From positions 1 through 64,000 of the forward strand of contig WHVD01000129.1 in assembly GCA_015178975.1 (NCBI GenBank): a stretch of DNA of 64,000 bases, in the 5' to 3' direction. The translations under genes were made by a program, and so were the position numbers. The notes under the pieces are model-generated. The model saw nothing but the letters and a program-made list of their open reading frames with translations, searched no databases and was not told where the DNA came from. The stretch is from Hysterangium stoloniferum. Lineage: Eukaryota; Basidiomycota; Agaricomycetes; Hysterangiales; Hysterangiaceae. Below, piece by piece: positions 46,766-60,130 of this stretch (position 1 is its first letter; each line of letters begins with the position of its first letter).

Positions 46766-48026
46766 GTATAAGATGATCGCCTACTTCATGTTTTACTCTT
46801 CGGGTTTACTATGATCACGGTGGAGTAATTTTGAAACTTAATAGCTTCTTGACGGATTAATATTGGGCTGGTTCCAATTGGAGCATAACTGTAATTAATT
46901 TGACGGGCCACCAGTCATTGTAATACTATGTATATATCAAATATCTCCATAATGCCCCATATCCCAACAGTTCGACTTAAAGTTATGACTTCTGCTTGGT
47001 AGTGGGAAGTATTCATATAAGGTTTCGTAGTGGCGAGCGAAATTCACAGGTTGTCAGAGGCTCCCGAACTTATCTGCCCTTTATTAAAACACGGAATGTG
47101 TCAGGGATTGCACAATATCATAACATACTAACTGGATAGTGCTGGCACTCTGGCCGAGAGTGATGAGAGTGCAATGTAATCGGCATGAAAGCTATTCACA
47201 TAGGGACCTCGTGGACCTCGGGAAAAAAAAACTCAAAATATCCTCCATGGATGTTGGAAATATCGGCGTTTAGACTGTATCTCAGCCACTTCCATCGTGT
47301 TGCCTTGCCCTGTCTCACTGCCTATGGCCTGGCAGCTGGCTTTTCACCTCCCCGGCACTTCCCCGACCTGCCGGCTGCCCTTCGCTCATGGAGGTTCGAA
47401 TCAGTACATTTTGAAGAAAAACACAGAAAGGGACAACGATTAATAGTAAGGACAATCTCGGGCCCAGCAGCGCAGCTTGGTCATGCCGGAGGTGGAATAA
47501 TCAACGTAATTTCAAAACATGCGAATAATGAGACAGCCCGTATAAATGACTTCTTTTATCTGCAAAATTCCATCAGTAGGAACGACCGCAGAAGCAACCA
47601 GTAGGGGGTAGGCCATAGATTTCTTCAGGAAAGGACTGTAGGTGTCTGTTTCGTTGACTCCGTCGAAGCGGACAATGGCAGATTGAAGTGATCATGACGG
47701 GAAAACAGACGGCTCTTTCAACGATAGGAAAAATGCATCTGTACGCCCAGCTATAGTTGGGTTGCACTGACCTTGCTATCACATTACTTACGATCAGTAT
47801 ATACACCCAGTTAAGGCCAGATCGTGCTTATTGCATACCTTCACAAGTACAAACAACTGCAAACTGATTGACGAATAGTGGACCTTGGTGCTCAGTACAA
47901 TTCGATTATAGACCATGTATTTTCATGTGGAGTCACTAGGCACATATCAAGACTAAGAGATCACTGTCGCCCCATAAAAGACATTACGATATAGCCGGTA
48001 CAATAGCTGCTTTGGACTCAACGACC
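46766..48026. other. Spacer, nothing certain
   Basis: The first ~170 bp are the GH18 copy C 3' flank, similar to that of B. An open stretch at 47185-47604 resembles no protein. GGTTCGAATC at 47391 looks like a tRNA B box but no cloverleaf forms around it. Confidence 0.45.
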
Positions 48027-49513
48027 TCAACGCTCACGCTGAAGCTGGCAATACCGGGGCCAGACTTCAGGTGCAGAGATGTCGACTACTAATAAATCAC
48101 TAGCTGCCACCGCTTGACCCATCTTCCATGTTAGACTCGCTTGATCTTCAATTTCCCTCATGACTTTAGCCCAGCTGCTCCCACTGGTCCTATAATGCGG
48201 ACCAGGGTCAGGGAATCTTGAAAAAAAAAGAGATAATTCATTCAGGGTAACAAATAGTCCAGAGGTACTCACTTCACGCTGAAATGATTCAGGAATAATC
48301 TTTGAGCTCCAATGAGATTTGCAAACGCGCCTGCCATATCAGCTGTCGAGTGTCCTCGACTGATAGCTTTCTCTCGCACTTCCTCGGGAGTTTTGACGCC
48401 GCGATGCCACTTTTCAAGATGTGGGGGCATCCAGGCATTCGTAGCTTCATGCACAAGTAAGGAAGCGTTTTGCGCTAGAGGCACTATAGCAGAGGGATCC
48501 GACGTGTCCCCCAAAATGACTACTTTGCGTCCCGGGATATCTCGCGGGGGAGGTTCAATTACACTACCATCTTTCAACCTCACGGATTGGGGGTAGTTGT
48601 CATCGAGTAAAGTATTAAGGAGGTATCGAGGTTGTAGAGCTGGTCGCGGTAAAAGCGACTGTGGAATTGCATCTATTCGGGCAATGTAATCTTGTGTGAT
48701 TCGGAACTCTGGCGATTCGGTGAACACATAACCTAAACAGGGGACTGCATCGAATTAGACTACAGCACTAACGCACTAACTCACATATCGGAAAAAATGT
48801 ACTATACCTCGGTGTACAATAGGAGCAGCGTCAATCTTGAATCCTTGCGATGTCTCGAAATTCCGCCAAAAGCCATCCGCATCTATTCGGATATCTTTTC
48901 CAGGAACTTCATTTTGATGTAATTCATATTTGTCGCATGTCATAGGCCTATCATTTTCAAAAAGGAGCTCGTGAGCGGCATATTTGCCCTTGAGCAACGT
49001 TTGGGTGAGGCGAAGGTTCATGCGGATAAGATTCCGTATACCCGATGGTCCATATATCTCAAGGTGAAGCTTTACGAGCCCCCAGTCTCAGCATGTCTGT
49101 TAATATGAGACCCATATGTGCTTACCCTGTTGTCCAAAAGTGCATTTTCTGGGTTGGATGCGCTTGTCATGGCAGAGCTCATAAATGGTACAATACCGCA
49201 ACAATGATCCACTGTCATACATAATTGTGATTTAATATGGGAAAATACACGGTCAAGACATACCATGAAGGTGCGTAATGAATATCTTGCTTATTTTATT
49301 TATTTTAGGTGTCGAGACTCTCAAAAGCTGACTCTGGGTGCCTTCTGCACAGTCGACCACTTCCGTGGAGAAAATAATGGATCATAGGATCATTCTGATA
49401 AATAATCAGGCTTCCAAAACTAATAATCATCTCACACCAGCTAGTGGACTCCAGGTTCAGGCTCAATGACGAACACGCACGCTGAAGAGTAGGTCCTCCA
49501 CCGGAGCAGGTAC
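48027..49513 (-). CDS. tRNase Z, short form (ELAC1-type), 5' end not located
   Basis: Spliced on the minus strand: GTCSGGGPTLQRACSSLSLN, then LVDCAEGTQSQLLRVSTPKI, FITHLHVDHCCGIVPF with the HxHxDH metal motif split by an intron, IYGPSGIRNLIRMNLRLTQT, APIVHR, FTESPEFRI, the substrate-side GRKVVILGDTSDP with the metal Asp, LLVHEATNAWMPP, and RGHSTADMAGAFANLIGAQR with LNHFS. A final exon ends CQLQRER at 48027. These are the metallo-beta-lactamase residues of tRNase Z in order. The enzyme removes the 3' trailer of pre-tRNAs. The first exon, expected to supply the residues before Gly-Thr, should be at 49514-49800 but I could not fix its ATG. No inactivating change was found. Confidence 0.85.
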
Positions 49514-49799
49514 CTTTTGAACATTCAGATAGTAGTTATACAGTAGAAAGGAATGGGCCTGCCTAAAAATGTTAAGGATAAGGGTTTTGGCATAAGTTGA
49601 AATGTCGCGAGGTGGCAGATCGATAAAGTTTGAACTTGTTGAACTCCGACTAACAAAACCACCCGCCGAGCGCATGCCGCAGCAGACAAATTAACATACT
49701 TGGGTACTTGTAAAATAGCACATGGATGCCAAAGGAGCCAGCAAGTTAAATCCCTTGAATAACAGTCTATCTCCTTTAAAATACTTTTTCAGATCAGAT

Positions 49800-50699
49800 A
49801 TCCCAATCGTTACTTGCGCGGCCAGTTCCCGCTACGACAATCTCAGGGGTGACAACTTGGGGATTTAGCGCAAATATTATCGCTGACCTTAGCAATCCGC
49901 AAGGTACATGGCAGTCCCCCAAACTGGACTCTTGCTGGTGAGTTGGCAGAGCCATTGAAGAACCACTGACCAGGATAATTTAATGTCTTCTGTTTCACGA
50001 GTTTCCTACATTCTCCAGTTTCTGACAATGTTGGAAATGATGATGAAACACCCTTCTCCCAGGGGCGGTTCACCTATTCCCTCAATGTCTTATATGAAAA
50101 TGCTAATTGTGGACCATGCTTCTGGAGGCTAATGCATGATTTTACCGGTGTACACCTAAACTAGCACCAAACCTACCATGTCAGAAGGTGATTCACTAAC
50201 TGACACATTGATTGAGACACAAGAACTTCTATTACAAGTTTATTAAACCTTGTAGACTGTGTATTACAATAAGTCAATGGATAGTATTTTAATAGACAAA
50301 TGGTAGTAATTTGAAACCATGGTGTAACATATGCTTTATGGAAGATTTGGATTATGACTTGATTGTTTAGTTCCAGCAGTATGGGGTAATTATTTGAATT
50401 TTACTGACTACATAACCACACTGGGAGGTGGTGCTAGTGCTAGTAGTACCAGTAGTACTAGTCGTCTGGGCCAGACAAACACTGGCAGCCAAAACTGTCC
50501 CTTGATGTCATTGGTAATTAATAACAGCTCAGGTTGATCGAGACATTCATTACTGACATTATTTCAACTATATGTACTCCAGACGTGATTTATTCGGTAG
50601 TGGATTTATAGCTGCTACTAGTACTCCCATGACTTTCAATTTTCGCTATACAATAATTTATTCGCTACATATCGTATTTAAGATAGAACATGGACGGGT
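49800..50699. other. Spacer with a CTAGT-rich simple repeat
   Basis: Non-coding. 50434-50463 is a degenerate GTGCTAGTGCTAGTAGTACC-type simple repeat. No gene was seen. Confidence 0.5.
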
Positions 50700-51681
50700 T
50701 TAAAGGGAGGGTGTTTCTTTGTGGCCATTATGAAGAGAATCTGGTATTTGTATGTAGTCCGAGTCGTCCGATGCCCATGCTTCGTAGAAATAAATTACTG
50801 AGAAAATAAGAAAGAGACATGCACCCCCCAGGGTCACTAAAACAAGATGAATTATCTCAATATGTTGCTTAGAGCTGTTCACTAACCATGTTTCACGGAT
50901 ATTTTTGTAGAGAGCCAACGACCACCGATGACGGCTAGCGCGGTGCAACAGGAATGACCAATGATTGTACCGAATGCAACGACATAGAGATTCTGAAATA
51001 AATGTCAAGATGCGAGACCATGATTGTTATACGAAAACGTACGTGAGCAGCCGCGAGCGCGATTGTGGCAATTTGGCTCCTGTCGCCCCATTCGCCAAGA
51101 AACGTCAATACGAATGCTTGAACGAACACCGGTCCGAAGAGTAACATGAAGAAATTTCGAGTACCCTCTCTCAGACCTGAGAAGTTACTATGCTTTGGGA
51201 CTGGTAGATGTGGTCCACCATTGGACAGCCTTCCACCTTCCTCCATTGCCTCTAACGGTATCACTTCGTCATTCTGCCCTCTTGCCCCGGTCCCATCAAT
51301 CTTGGCATCCTCATCCTCAATCTCCTCTTCAACCTCCCGCAACTCCTCTTGTATTTTTTCATTACCGCTTTTCATGCTCCTTGCTTCTTGTAACATCTTT
51401 ACGCCGAAGACAAGGAAAAGTAGTGCTGCGGCTGCTTGCGTCCATCTCCGTGGTATTAGTGTTGGTAAAAGGTGACCCATAGCTGCAGACAAACATGACA
51501 TGACGACAAGAGAACCGAATGCACCAGCAAACACGACACCGCGGGGATGTCGCATTGCAAGAATGGCTGCAATGAGGAACGTTTTGTCGCCGATTTCTGA
51601 GGCAATAATCATCGCAAAGGACTGCGCTAACGCGCTGTGAGTTAAATCACCTAATATGTCCTCTGTCAGTAGACTTTCCAT
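50700..51681 (-). CDS. GDT1: GDT1/TMEM165 family Ca2+/Mn2+ transporter
   Basis: Three exons join at the AAAAH/NLYVVAFG and STKISVKH/VTLGGACLF borders with introns of about 60 and 50 bp. Both family signatures are present: SEIGDKTFLIAAILAM in the first half and LGEWGDRSQIATIALA in the second, giving the E-x-G-D-K/R-S/T pair that forms the cation site. There are six to seven membrane spans and a charged central loop (KIQEELREVEEEIEDEDAKI). The C-terminus is NGHKETPSL. In yeast Gdt1 acts in the Golgi to import Ca2+ and Mn2+ in exchange for protons, supporting glycosylation. There is no cleavable signal peptide visible before the first span. Complete. Confidence 0.93.
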
Positions 51682-52464
51682 GTCGCTCTCTCTCCGAGTG
51701 GAATGGAGACGAATTAGTGGTACTGAGGCATTTTTGTGACGGAGTTAGAATTCGACACGTCACAATTTGCAGTGCAACCTGATGTTCTTTAATTTGTTGC
51801 AATTTTCAAAAAGAATGACACTTTCGAGAAGAAAAAAGGCCAAATGTCAGACGGTCGAACAAAATCACACTTGGTCACACTCCTCAAATTCATTTTTAAA
51901 GTTTGAAAATTGCAATAAACCGATTTCAAAGTGCGCAGACACTTTCATCAATGACATTCACTGGTTTGCAACGAACGATGTTTTATTTATTTAAAATACA
52001 CACACTAAAGTGACATGATACCCATTTTATATAAGTGATACCAGTACAAATCTCTTAGAGTTTATTCTGACCACTTCATTTTAAATCCTTTGAGGAACGG
52101 GAAGGATTTCTCTGTTCGTATGGAGATGTTTCACTGTAGTGATAACCATTGGAGCTTATGTCGGATTGACTGTTGTGGCACCGTTCACCCGTATCAAAGA
52201 ATCAGTCGTGTTCCTGGCAATAAGATATCTGAAGCCTTTTGTATTACTGTGCTCAACCAGAATTTAGACCTATGCTCGGCCAGAGGAGACGATGCAGATT
52301 GGGGGTTGTCGTCCGTATAGTCTTAAGTGCTTTGTCAAGTATGACAGCCTCATATATGTCACCTCCTAGGCGAGCCAGAACTCCAATCGACACTTCGACA
52401 AAGCATTTAACCCATAAGATCGTTTAATTCAGAACTCAGGATTATAATTCGCCACACACCGCAA
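51682..52464. other. Spacer, nothing recognised
   Basis: It should hold the GDT1 promoter (right side) and the 3' end of the BRE4-like gene. Short open frames here resemble no protein. Confidence 0.45.
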
Positions 52465-55400
52465 CTACCTAGGTCCTGCCTGGCTATCAGATTGAGCAGC
52501 CCACTCTGGAGCATAACCATCTACTGCATGTAGTAAAGGTATCTCAATTCCCTCGATATGGAATTGCTCTCCCACTAGCTCCTTTGTAGCAACCATTAGT
52601 AAGTCAAGATGCGAGATGATGCTGTACGCTCGGGAAACCGCCACGCTGAAGAACCTGGAAATGGACATCAGTTTTTATCCAGAAGGAAAAGTATATAAAA
52701 TCATAGGCTCACATGTATTGTTCGTCTTTAAGTGTCTCGAAAGTCACTTTTCTCGGTAGCCCGTAATCATCTGTTTCCAGCTCGTTCTGACGGAGAATAT
52801 TGAACCCATGCTGATCACGCCAGAATCGTTCCAGGAGGGGTGCAGGAGTAATCTGAGGGAGTGCCATACCAGTCCGCAAGGCGGTAGATATCATAGCTGA
52901 AAATGTTAAAAATAAAGACAGACATATTGTAGCGTATTAGACTCACTAATGATGGCAAGAACGTCCCCAAGAAATGCTGAATCGACGAATCGCGTTCTTA
53001 GTAAAAATGCCTTCGTCCATTTAGGCTCAAGATGGTCAACGACCGATAGGAAGTGTGTCAGATGATATGCAAGGTCCCTTTCATATTTGGTTAATCTATA
53101 TCATGCATTCAAGATAGGATGCTCACATTTGAAGTTCGAAAACTTTTTCATAACGTTCAATCGGCCACTTTCCCCGCAGGGAAATCTGTCGAGTCTTAGT
53201 ATGACTAGTATTACTCATGCCTCGGGTCGGGGACCTACCTCGTATCCGACATTGGCTGTCTGAGAACGCATTCTTCGCAGTTTGGATCGCAACGCTGTCA
53301 TATTGTTGATGATAGTTTGCGAATCTAGCTCTCTTCGAGTCGTAGCATAGGAAATAATGGCACAATACAAATAACCGATTTCCGTTATAGTTGTCGAAAG
53401 CGCAGTACGGTGGTATCTCCGAATCGTAGTCGAGGGAGGAAGGTACGAAAATATACTTCAAGCGGTTTAGCAAAATTAGCATAAAAAATAACCCATCGTA
53501 CTCACGCAGAGGCCGTCACGCCAATTGAAGCTAGTACAAACCTTTGCAATGCCACGGCTTCGCCAGTACCTACAGACCAGCGACGATTCAGATTCGACAC
53601 AGAAATAGAATGCCTAAATACCTGGACTAGAAGATTCCAGATTGAGATTAATTCCATCCAGCCACGAATAGCCCAATATCTATAAGCTTATTATAATAGT
53701 CATGTCATGATCTCTTCAAGTGGCTCACCAAAACGACAGTTGCGGAAAAGACAACCATACTGTCAAATGTTTCATATTAGTTGGGAAGCTCGTGTTTGAC
53801 GCTTTCAAAATATGTGCACCTCATGGGGGAACCCGGGGTGTAAAGTCTGACAAACATGAGCACAGGAAACACCACTGCACCCACCGCAGCAATGCCGTAG
53901 GCGTTTCCGTCCCCGCTTCCTGAAGAAACGTACCTAAAAGTTGTTGTAATTCAAAGGATCACTCAAGATGGCAAAATCCTCACCACATGATGAGGCCTAG
54001 TCCAAGTCCGAAAAATGTGCTGGATAAACGTGATATAAAAGCAGAAATAGTATCTCCTCGATATCGCGACATTGTCAACTGGGCAATAAACCTAAAGCCA
54101 TGCTTAGCTCTTATGGCTTATGTAAGGAGCGTGAAAATCTTTACAGGGCCCAGACAGATTTATGGCCTTGAGCTTTGGGTCAGAACAAGAATAATCAAGA
54201 TGTGTGTCACTAACGGAATGCGAATGCGGCGGAGGGAGCTATAAGGCTTGGAAGAGCCAGCAATACTACATGACCTCAGCGTGAGCACCAACATCAAGAA
54301 CAGCGCATTACCGGATAATATTCCTGGCCAAACCGAGTTGTCAGTGTGCATAGATATCCGACAACGGCAACGTTACCAGCTTTCAACCCAAACAGCGCAT
54401 TACCGGTTCCCAGTACACTTAGGAAGACGTAAATATGCGCCCCAAAAAGTTCGACCATATTAGCGGGAGGTAGTGCATCCGGATTCCTGGGTTCTACAGC
54501 TCCTAAATCTTGGCTTTTGACTTCGATACCTGGGATTTTATCTAGATTTTTTTCTGTTGTCAGTAATATCTTGCGATAGGGATAAGCATGAACTAACTGG
54601 GATCTTCGTCATCTCCCCTAGGTGAGCCCTCCGTGGCACCCCAGGAACTCCAACTCAATATCTTCCTCAGAGGAAGAACGGTTGGCCAAATGCGTTTTCT
54701 TGTGCGGTTGGTATCCAATTCAAGCATTTTTTGTAACTGGAAAAGAAAGCTCGTGAGGTGGTACTTTAATTTACGCAGGACACAGCAAACCAGATCGTGG
54801 ACACCTTCAGCGAATCTCATAACATGATACTGATAAAGAAATGCTCGGAAGAGGTATCGGTGGGGAGGAACTTGGCTCGAGGTGTGCAAAGGATTAAGGA
54901 TATCTCGATAGGGTTCCAAAATGACATACCTGTGAAGCATGTCAGCGAAGAACAGGAAAACAAATAACTAGAACTGACCGCTTGTCATTTGAAAATTCAT
55001 CCATAGCGGTTTTTAGCTTTACCAGTGCTTCTTCAAGCTCGCCAAGCCTGCTTTCTCGAGGTTTTGACGTATGACGTATAAGACGCAGACGATCCGTGTT
55101 CGTCTGTTCGAGCCACTCTATTATTTTATCCATTCCCGTGCTGATTTTATTGAGAAGGCCCTGAACAGAGGTCGCGAGCAACTTAAAACCGTTTTCAAGG
55201 AAGACCTCTTCGTGTCGCAATTGCAGTCTTTTTTCGATATTCATGTAGTATTGAGACTCAAATACACCAACTGGATGATGCTCCTGTGATCTGTTAAGAA
55301 CATCACGGAGCATGTTATTTGTTAATACAGAGCCACTACGTTGCAATCTCTTTGGCAATGATGTAACGGAAGCGGTCCAAGAGGATTGACCTCTTTGTGA

Positions 55401-56987
55401 ATCATTAGCAGAGTTTTCATGTTGACTTCCGCTGGGAGAGGGCGGTCGGGTGGGATTGGGTGTTGCTGATGGTGTGCCACCCCGTGAAGGAGCAAGGGGT
55501 TGGGGAAATTTGGACCGACGCCAATCCATTATATTATAAAAATGAGCAATTCCTGCTGCCCGCATCTTTTGATAGCTGTTAGCGTAAATTAAAATGAATG
55601 AACCTGGTCTGTACCGTCAGTTTTCGAGCAAACATCTGTAACTCCCGTAGATCGTTCCCTATGACAATCTTATGAAAATGTGGATCCGTGACAATTACGT
55701 GAGGTCTTACCGTTGAATCTGCCATACTGCAAGTCCCGTTTGATAAGTCGAGCGGAAGCTTCTAGAGGTGCTAGAGCTCCTTCCGCGTCGGATATCAGCG
55801 CAGAAACGGTACCAGAATTAAAATCTTCGGCTAGAGGTGATGTACGCAGGAGCCCATTTTGCTTCTCCATGGCACCTGATAGATGTACCATTACACTTTT
55901 GAGCCTTTTGACGAATTGCGCGTTCACTGTCTCAGGAAAAATCAAGACAGAAGCCAGCAAACTCAATGCAGCGTGGAATACTATGGGACGTACCACTGCC
56001 TCTCCAATGGCATAATTATTATATGGGTAAAGCGGGGCGGTTGTAAGAGAAATATCTACACAGAGACATGCAAATGACGTGGCCGGCACAAAAGGTCCTG
56101 GTCCCAGTCGTGCCCTGGCAAAGAGGATGAGGGCAGTTCCCAGAAAAAGGAAGATACTGAAGACGACGGAAGGCTATTTGATATTATTTAGACCGGAGGC
56201 ATCTCGTAAATACACATCTCTTACCCCTGCTTCGATATATTGTCCGGAGAATATCTCTTCAGAAGTTGCATTCGGATTGATATCCTTCCTCGCTAGATTG
56301 GCGATCTTGATGGCGAGACAGCTCCACGCCCAACTAGCCGAAACTACAACAAGATTCATTCCTTCCTTCTCGACTACACCTGCGACACTGTATTACATGT
56401 TAGTCAAAGTCATAGGTTACATGGGGGCGTAATACGGTTCACTCGGAGGACTAATAAATATACCTATTGGGGTCATTTAAATAAAAGCCGATGCTCTTCA
56501 TAAATTACAAACTTATAAGGATAAGAAAACTGACCTTCGATCAAAACCGGATGAGCATGCTGTGACAACCGGCAAGAGTAAAATATTGCTTACACTGCCC
56601 AATATACGATCTACCGCAGGTATAAGAAAAAGCACCAGAGACACCCAGGCTGTTATTGAGCTACGGATCACAGGCTATTGATCACCATTAATACCTGGAC
56701 CGCGGGGAAGTAAATCATTATACCTTCAAATTAGAGAAAGTACACTTGGGTGGAATCCAAGCGAGAGAATCCTTCAGTTTCTTGAATGCCTTTTGATGAA
56801 GCTTTATGTGATCAACATCCTTGACCTCTCTTTTTTCGTTATTGGCCCCCGACTTCTCTGCCTGTTCATGCTGTACTGTTCGCCGACGCTCAGCAGTTGT
56901 TGTGTCCCCATCTTCGTCTCGAAAATCAACGGGAACAGAGAAATGTGCATGAAGTTGCTGTTTGCGTTCACTTGGTGGATAGGTCAT
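52465..56987 (-). CDS. BRE4-like ArAE-2 (DUF2421/FUSC) membrane transporter
   Basis: A long multi-exon gene on the minus strand (about 15 or more exons, near 1000 residues). It starts MTYPPSERKQQLHAHFSVPV. After IPPKCTFSNLK comes the first membrane block (SITAWVSLVLFLIPAVDRIL), then SVVFSIFLFLGTALILFARA, a long cytosolic part with a coiled segment (HEEVFLENGFKLLATSVQGL), KIPGIEVKSQDLGAVEP, a second membrane block (ELFGAHIYVFLSVLGTGNAL, LALPSLIAPSAAFAF, RYRGDTISAFISRLSSTFFG), GYSWLDGINLNLESSSPG, and a DUF2421-like C-terminal domain (PPSTTIRRYHRTALSTTITE) ending AQSDSQAGPR. Yeast Bre4 affects brefeldin A sensitivity; the substrate is unknown. Each block reads open in one frame, so it appears functional. 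Confidence 0.85.
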
Positions 56988-59900
56988 TCCCTACAATCAT
57001 GAACACTCAACACCGTAATTGCGCATAAATGAGTAACAAGCATTTAGGAAGTCAGATGACGAAAACCACGTGATTTAGGCCAAAATTTATGGAACATGTA
57101 CGTCATCACCCACACAAAGAAAGGAATTTCCTTATTCCTCTAGTCAATTTTCTATCTCCATCAGTTTGAAGATAGGGCAAATATGCCCAGCCAAGAATGA
57201 ATCAGAAGTTTAACTAAGACACAATGTCGCAGTACATATATAGTAAGACATTTTAATCTCTCTATTATAGTTACTGTAAATGCTTTTGTAACCCGTCTGG
57301 GAATTCTGACTTGTACTTCTTGGGATAGAGATTCAGAATGTTAATTTGAGCTCGTTGGGTTTCCATACATCCATTTTTGTGGGCCTGTCTCCATCCTGTG
57401 CATAAATGTTCCCACTATCGAATTCTATGAAGACTGGCTGAATTTAGTTGGTCATAGGCATATTCCCAAGCACTTTTAAATTTGTTTCTCTCTCTTTCTC
57501 TCACTCTCATTTGATTGTAATTTTTTGAAAAAAAAAATCGGCCTGAGGCCAATTTGATAGTACTATGCATTGGGTGACAAGTGTTTCCCTAAAAATTTAT
57601 GACACTCGGCGAAGCAAGGTAAGAGCTCTATAAAGTGTTGGGTGTGGTTTGCATCCAAGATGCTCGAGGGCTGAATAACGTTTCGTAACCATTATTATAA
57701 ACAAGGAGTAAGGGTTTATTGTTTTAGTGAATCCAAATCTCCAACCTGACTTATTTATATGGTTTGAAAATAGTCATGATAATAAGGTCACTGTAGATAT
57801 AATGGGCAATTTAATTTAAACTTTATTCTTATGAATGATCCAGGGAGGATCTAGGGGGATATGCATCGTGTACCATATCTAGACCCACCAGTAACCGAAT
57901 GTAGGAACCGCATAATCTGACGGGTGGTTCTCATGGAGGTTCTGGAAAATGAGGAGAAGAACATTTGAAGGCGTGCTTCGTTGAGGCGGACATGGAGTGT
58001 GGTCATTTTTTTTTATGATTCCGGGGGTTCTCAGGGGTGTAGAGGTGTTGCGGACCTTGGTGGTGAACTGACGGTGATACCTCTTCCGAGGCGTTGCATA
58101 TTTGTCGTGCTCTGTAGATGAAGTGCTGATTGTTTTGGGCCTTAGGGTGCTTTTATCCAAGTAGATCGATAACAGGCAAACTATTCGAGAATGATATTAC
58201 ATTTCTGTATTGCATTGAACGGCAATGAACCTTTGTTGCTGTGTGGTTAGGAGCTGTACAGCTACTTGGTGATCGTGAAGCATGTTGGGAACTGCTCGCC
58301 AATCCTCCCGGAATCTATTACGTAGACGTTGACACTGATACACAGTGAATTAGTTCTGTACTTATGGAACGTTTTACTGAACATCAGCTCATAGATAACG
58401 TTATAGGGTCATCCGAAGGTGCCATGGTTATGAGTCACTATGTGACAAATTATCGGAGGAGAATAGGAAGGGGAAATGGTAAGAGCAGTGCGCCAATGGA
58501 TGTAGTGGTGACCTGGAGTCCTAGGATATTATTAAAATTTACAGACAATGTCAACCAGGTAAAACAGAGCCCTTACATGAATAATCATTTGTCTAAATCC
58601 TGGCGCAACGTCAGAAACGAAGGCTCGAGGAGACATCGATATCGAGGCTTTTTGTGAAGCATCTAAAAATATAGCTTCAAGTGGATAGTGAAAGAATTGA
58701 GGGAGTGACCTTCATACCAGTTCGATACCAGTGCTCCAGCGGCTTTCCAGCATCTGGCTCAGACCAAGCCACAGTTGGCAGCTCCCAAGTATCCGCCGAT
58801 ACAGAAAATATCATGCGAATCACTCATAAGTTTCCACCAGTAGGATAGGTTTCATGGCTGCACAGCCACATCCGCCTGATGAAGGCACATGAACGACCGA
58901 CGATGTAGACCTTATAAATATAGAAAATGTCAAGAACGATGAGTTACGACAGAGTCAAACCAGTATTGTTTTGTCTAAATAATTGAATTATTTGTATGGC
59001 TGCATAAGCCCCAAGGTATGAATAACCGCGCCTTGGGAATCAATTGATGGGCGGCTGACGCGCCTCGCTTTTCGACATGAGCGGAGGAAGGCTGGCGTGA
59101 TTGCACAAGTGATGAGAACTTTTCGCCATCCTAAGCACCAATCTACATTCCCATATATAGATGAGAAAATCCATGAGAGGCGGGGTGGTAATCTAATAGT
59201 TGGGCTCTCGTCTGCCATTATGATTCGTCCTCTTTGTTGGCACATTGGATAGAGAGACACGATAGTTATCCAAAACCCTACTTTGGAAGCCTATCCCCTT
59301 CTGTTTGTTTATCACATCAATTTCAATCACTACCTTTTCCTGTACCGGATTCCTAGAATGATGACAACCCTGAGGATGCATTACGCATTCACAAGTGAGA
59401 ATCCTGTGCGCCACACGTTCTAGTCATTTGAGTCATGTCAGGAGGGGGGTCCTGCAATTATTCTCATGTGGCCTGTATTACCTCGAAACAGGGAGAATAG
59501 CCTGAGATTAGATGGAGAAAGAAGGATGTCACGCGGATTGTGAAAGGGTACCTCTTACAACAGTATTGTGATAGAAGATACCAACTCCAAACGGTAATGT
59601 CCCTGAAGCTACAGCTAGCTCACGTTGTCAGTGCCAAATGGGACAAAGCCATTTTTCGGAGGTTAGGTTACAACGCTCGACATAGAGTAGAAGTTAAAAT
59701 AAATGGCACGAGCGGCGTCTGGAATGACATTAACGTCAGCTTATACTCGGAAACAGAGCGTCCCTTGCCTCCGCCTTGGTAAGTTTTTGAACCCTTTACT
59801 ATAAAAACGTTGAGTAGTGCCTAAAAGAATCAAAGACAAGGACTTATGGCATGTATAGAATCCTAGGGATGTTCCGTAGAGAAGTGGCAAACCATCCTGT

Positions 59901-60130
59901 CTGGCTTGCTACCCTGTGCATTGTGGGATGCGAAGCTCCGAGATCTATCCACGCAATAAGGATCTTGACGTGACTCTGATGATCTGTAACACAGGGAAAG
60001 GCGACCAAGTTATCAGCACAGTATCTGGCGTCTCCGAGGAATGTTTGCAGGAATTAGCCAATTATAGATCGACTAAGTCACTTCGAATAGAGTAGTGGCG
60101 TATCCGTCAGTTCATGCCTCAAGTAATATA
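56988..60130. other. 3.1-kb spacer with unconvincing open frames
   Basis: The right flank of the BRE4-like gene is its promoter. Open frames at 57879-58160 (minus), 58364-58657 (plus) and 59540-59782 (plus) encode 80-97 residues of unremarkable composition; none resembles a known family and none has clear splice partners. No repeats were recognised. Confidence 0.45.

Noticed and set aside
47360-47430. tRNA gene suggested by GGTTCGAATC
   Set aside because: No matching acceptor stem, D arm or anticodon arm could be placed around the box.
47185-47604. 139-codon open frame
   Set aside because: Composition is not protein-like, there is no start context, and no family was recognised.
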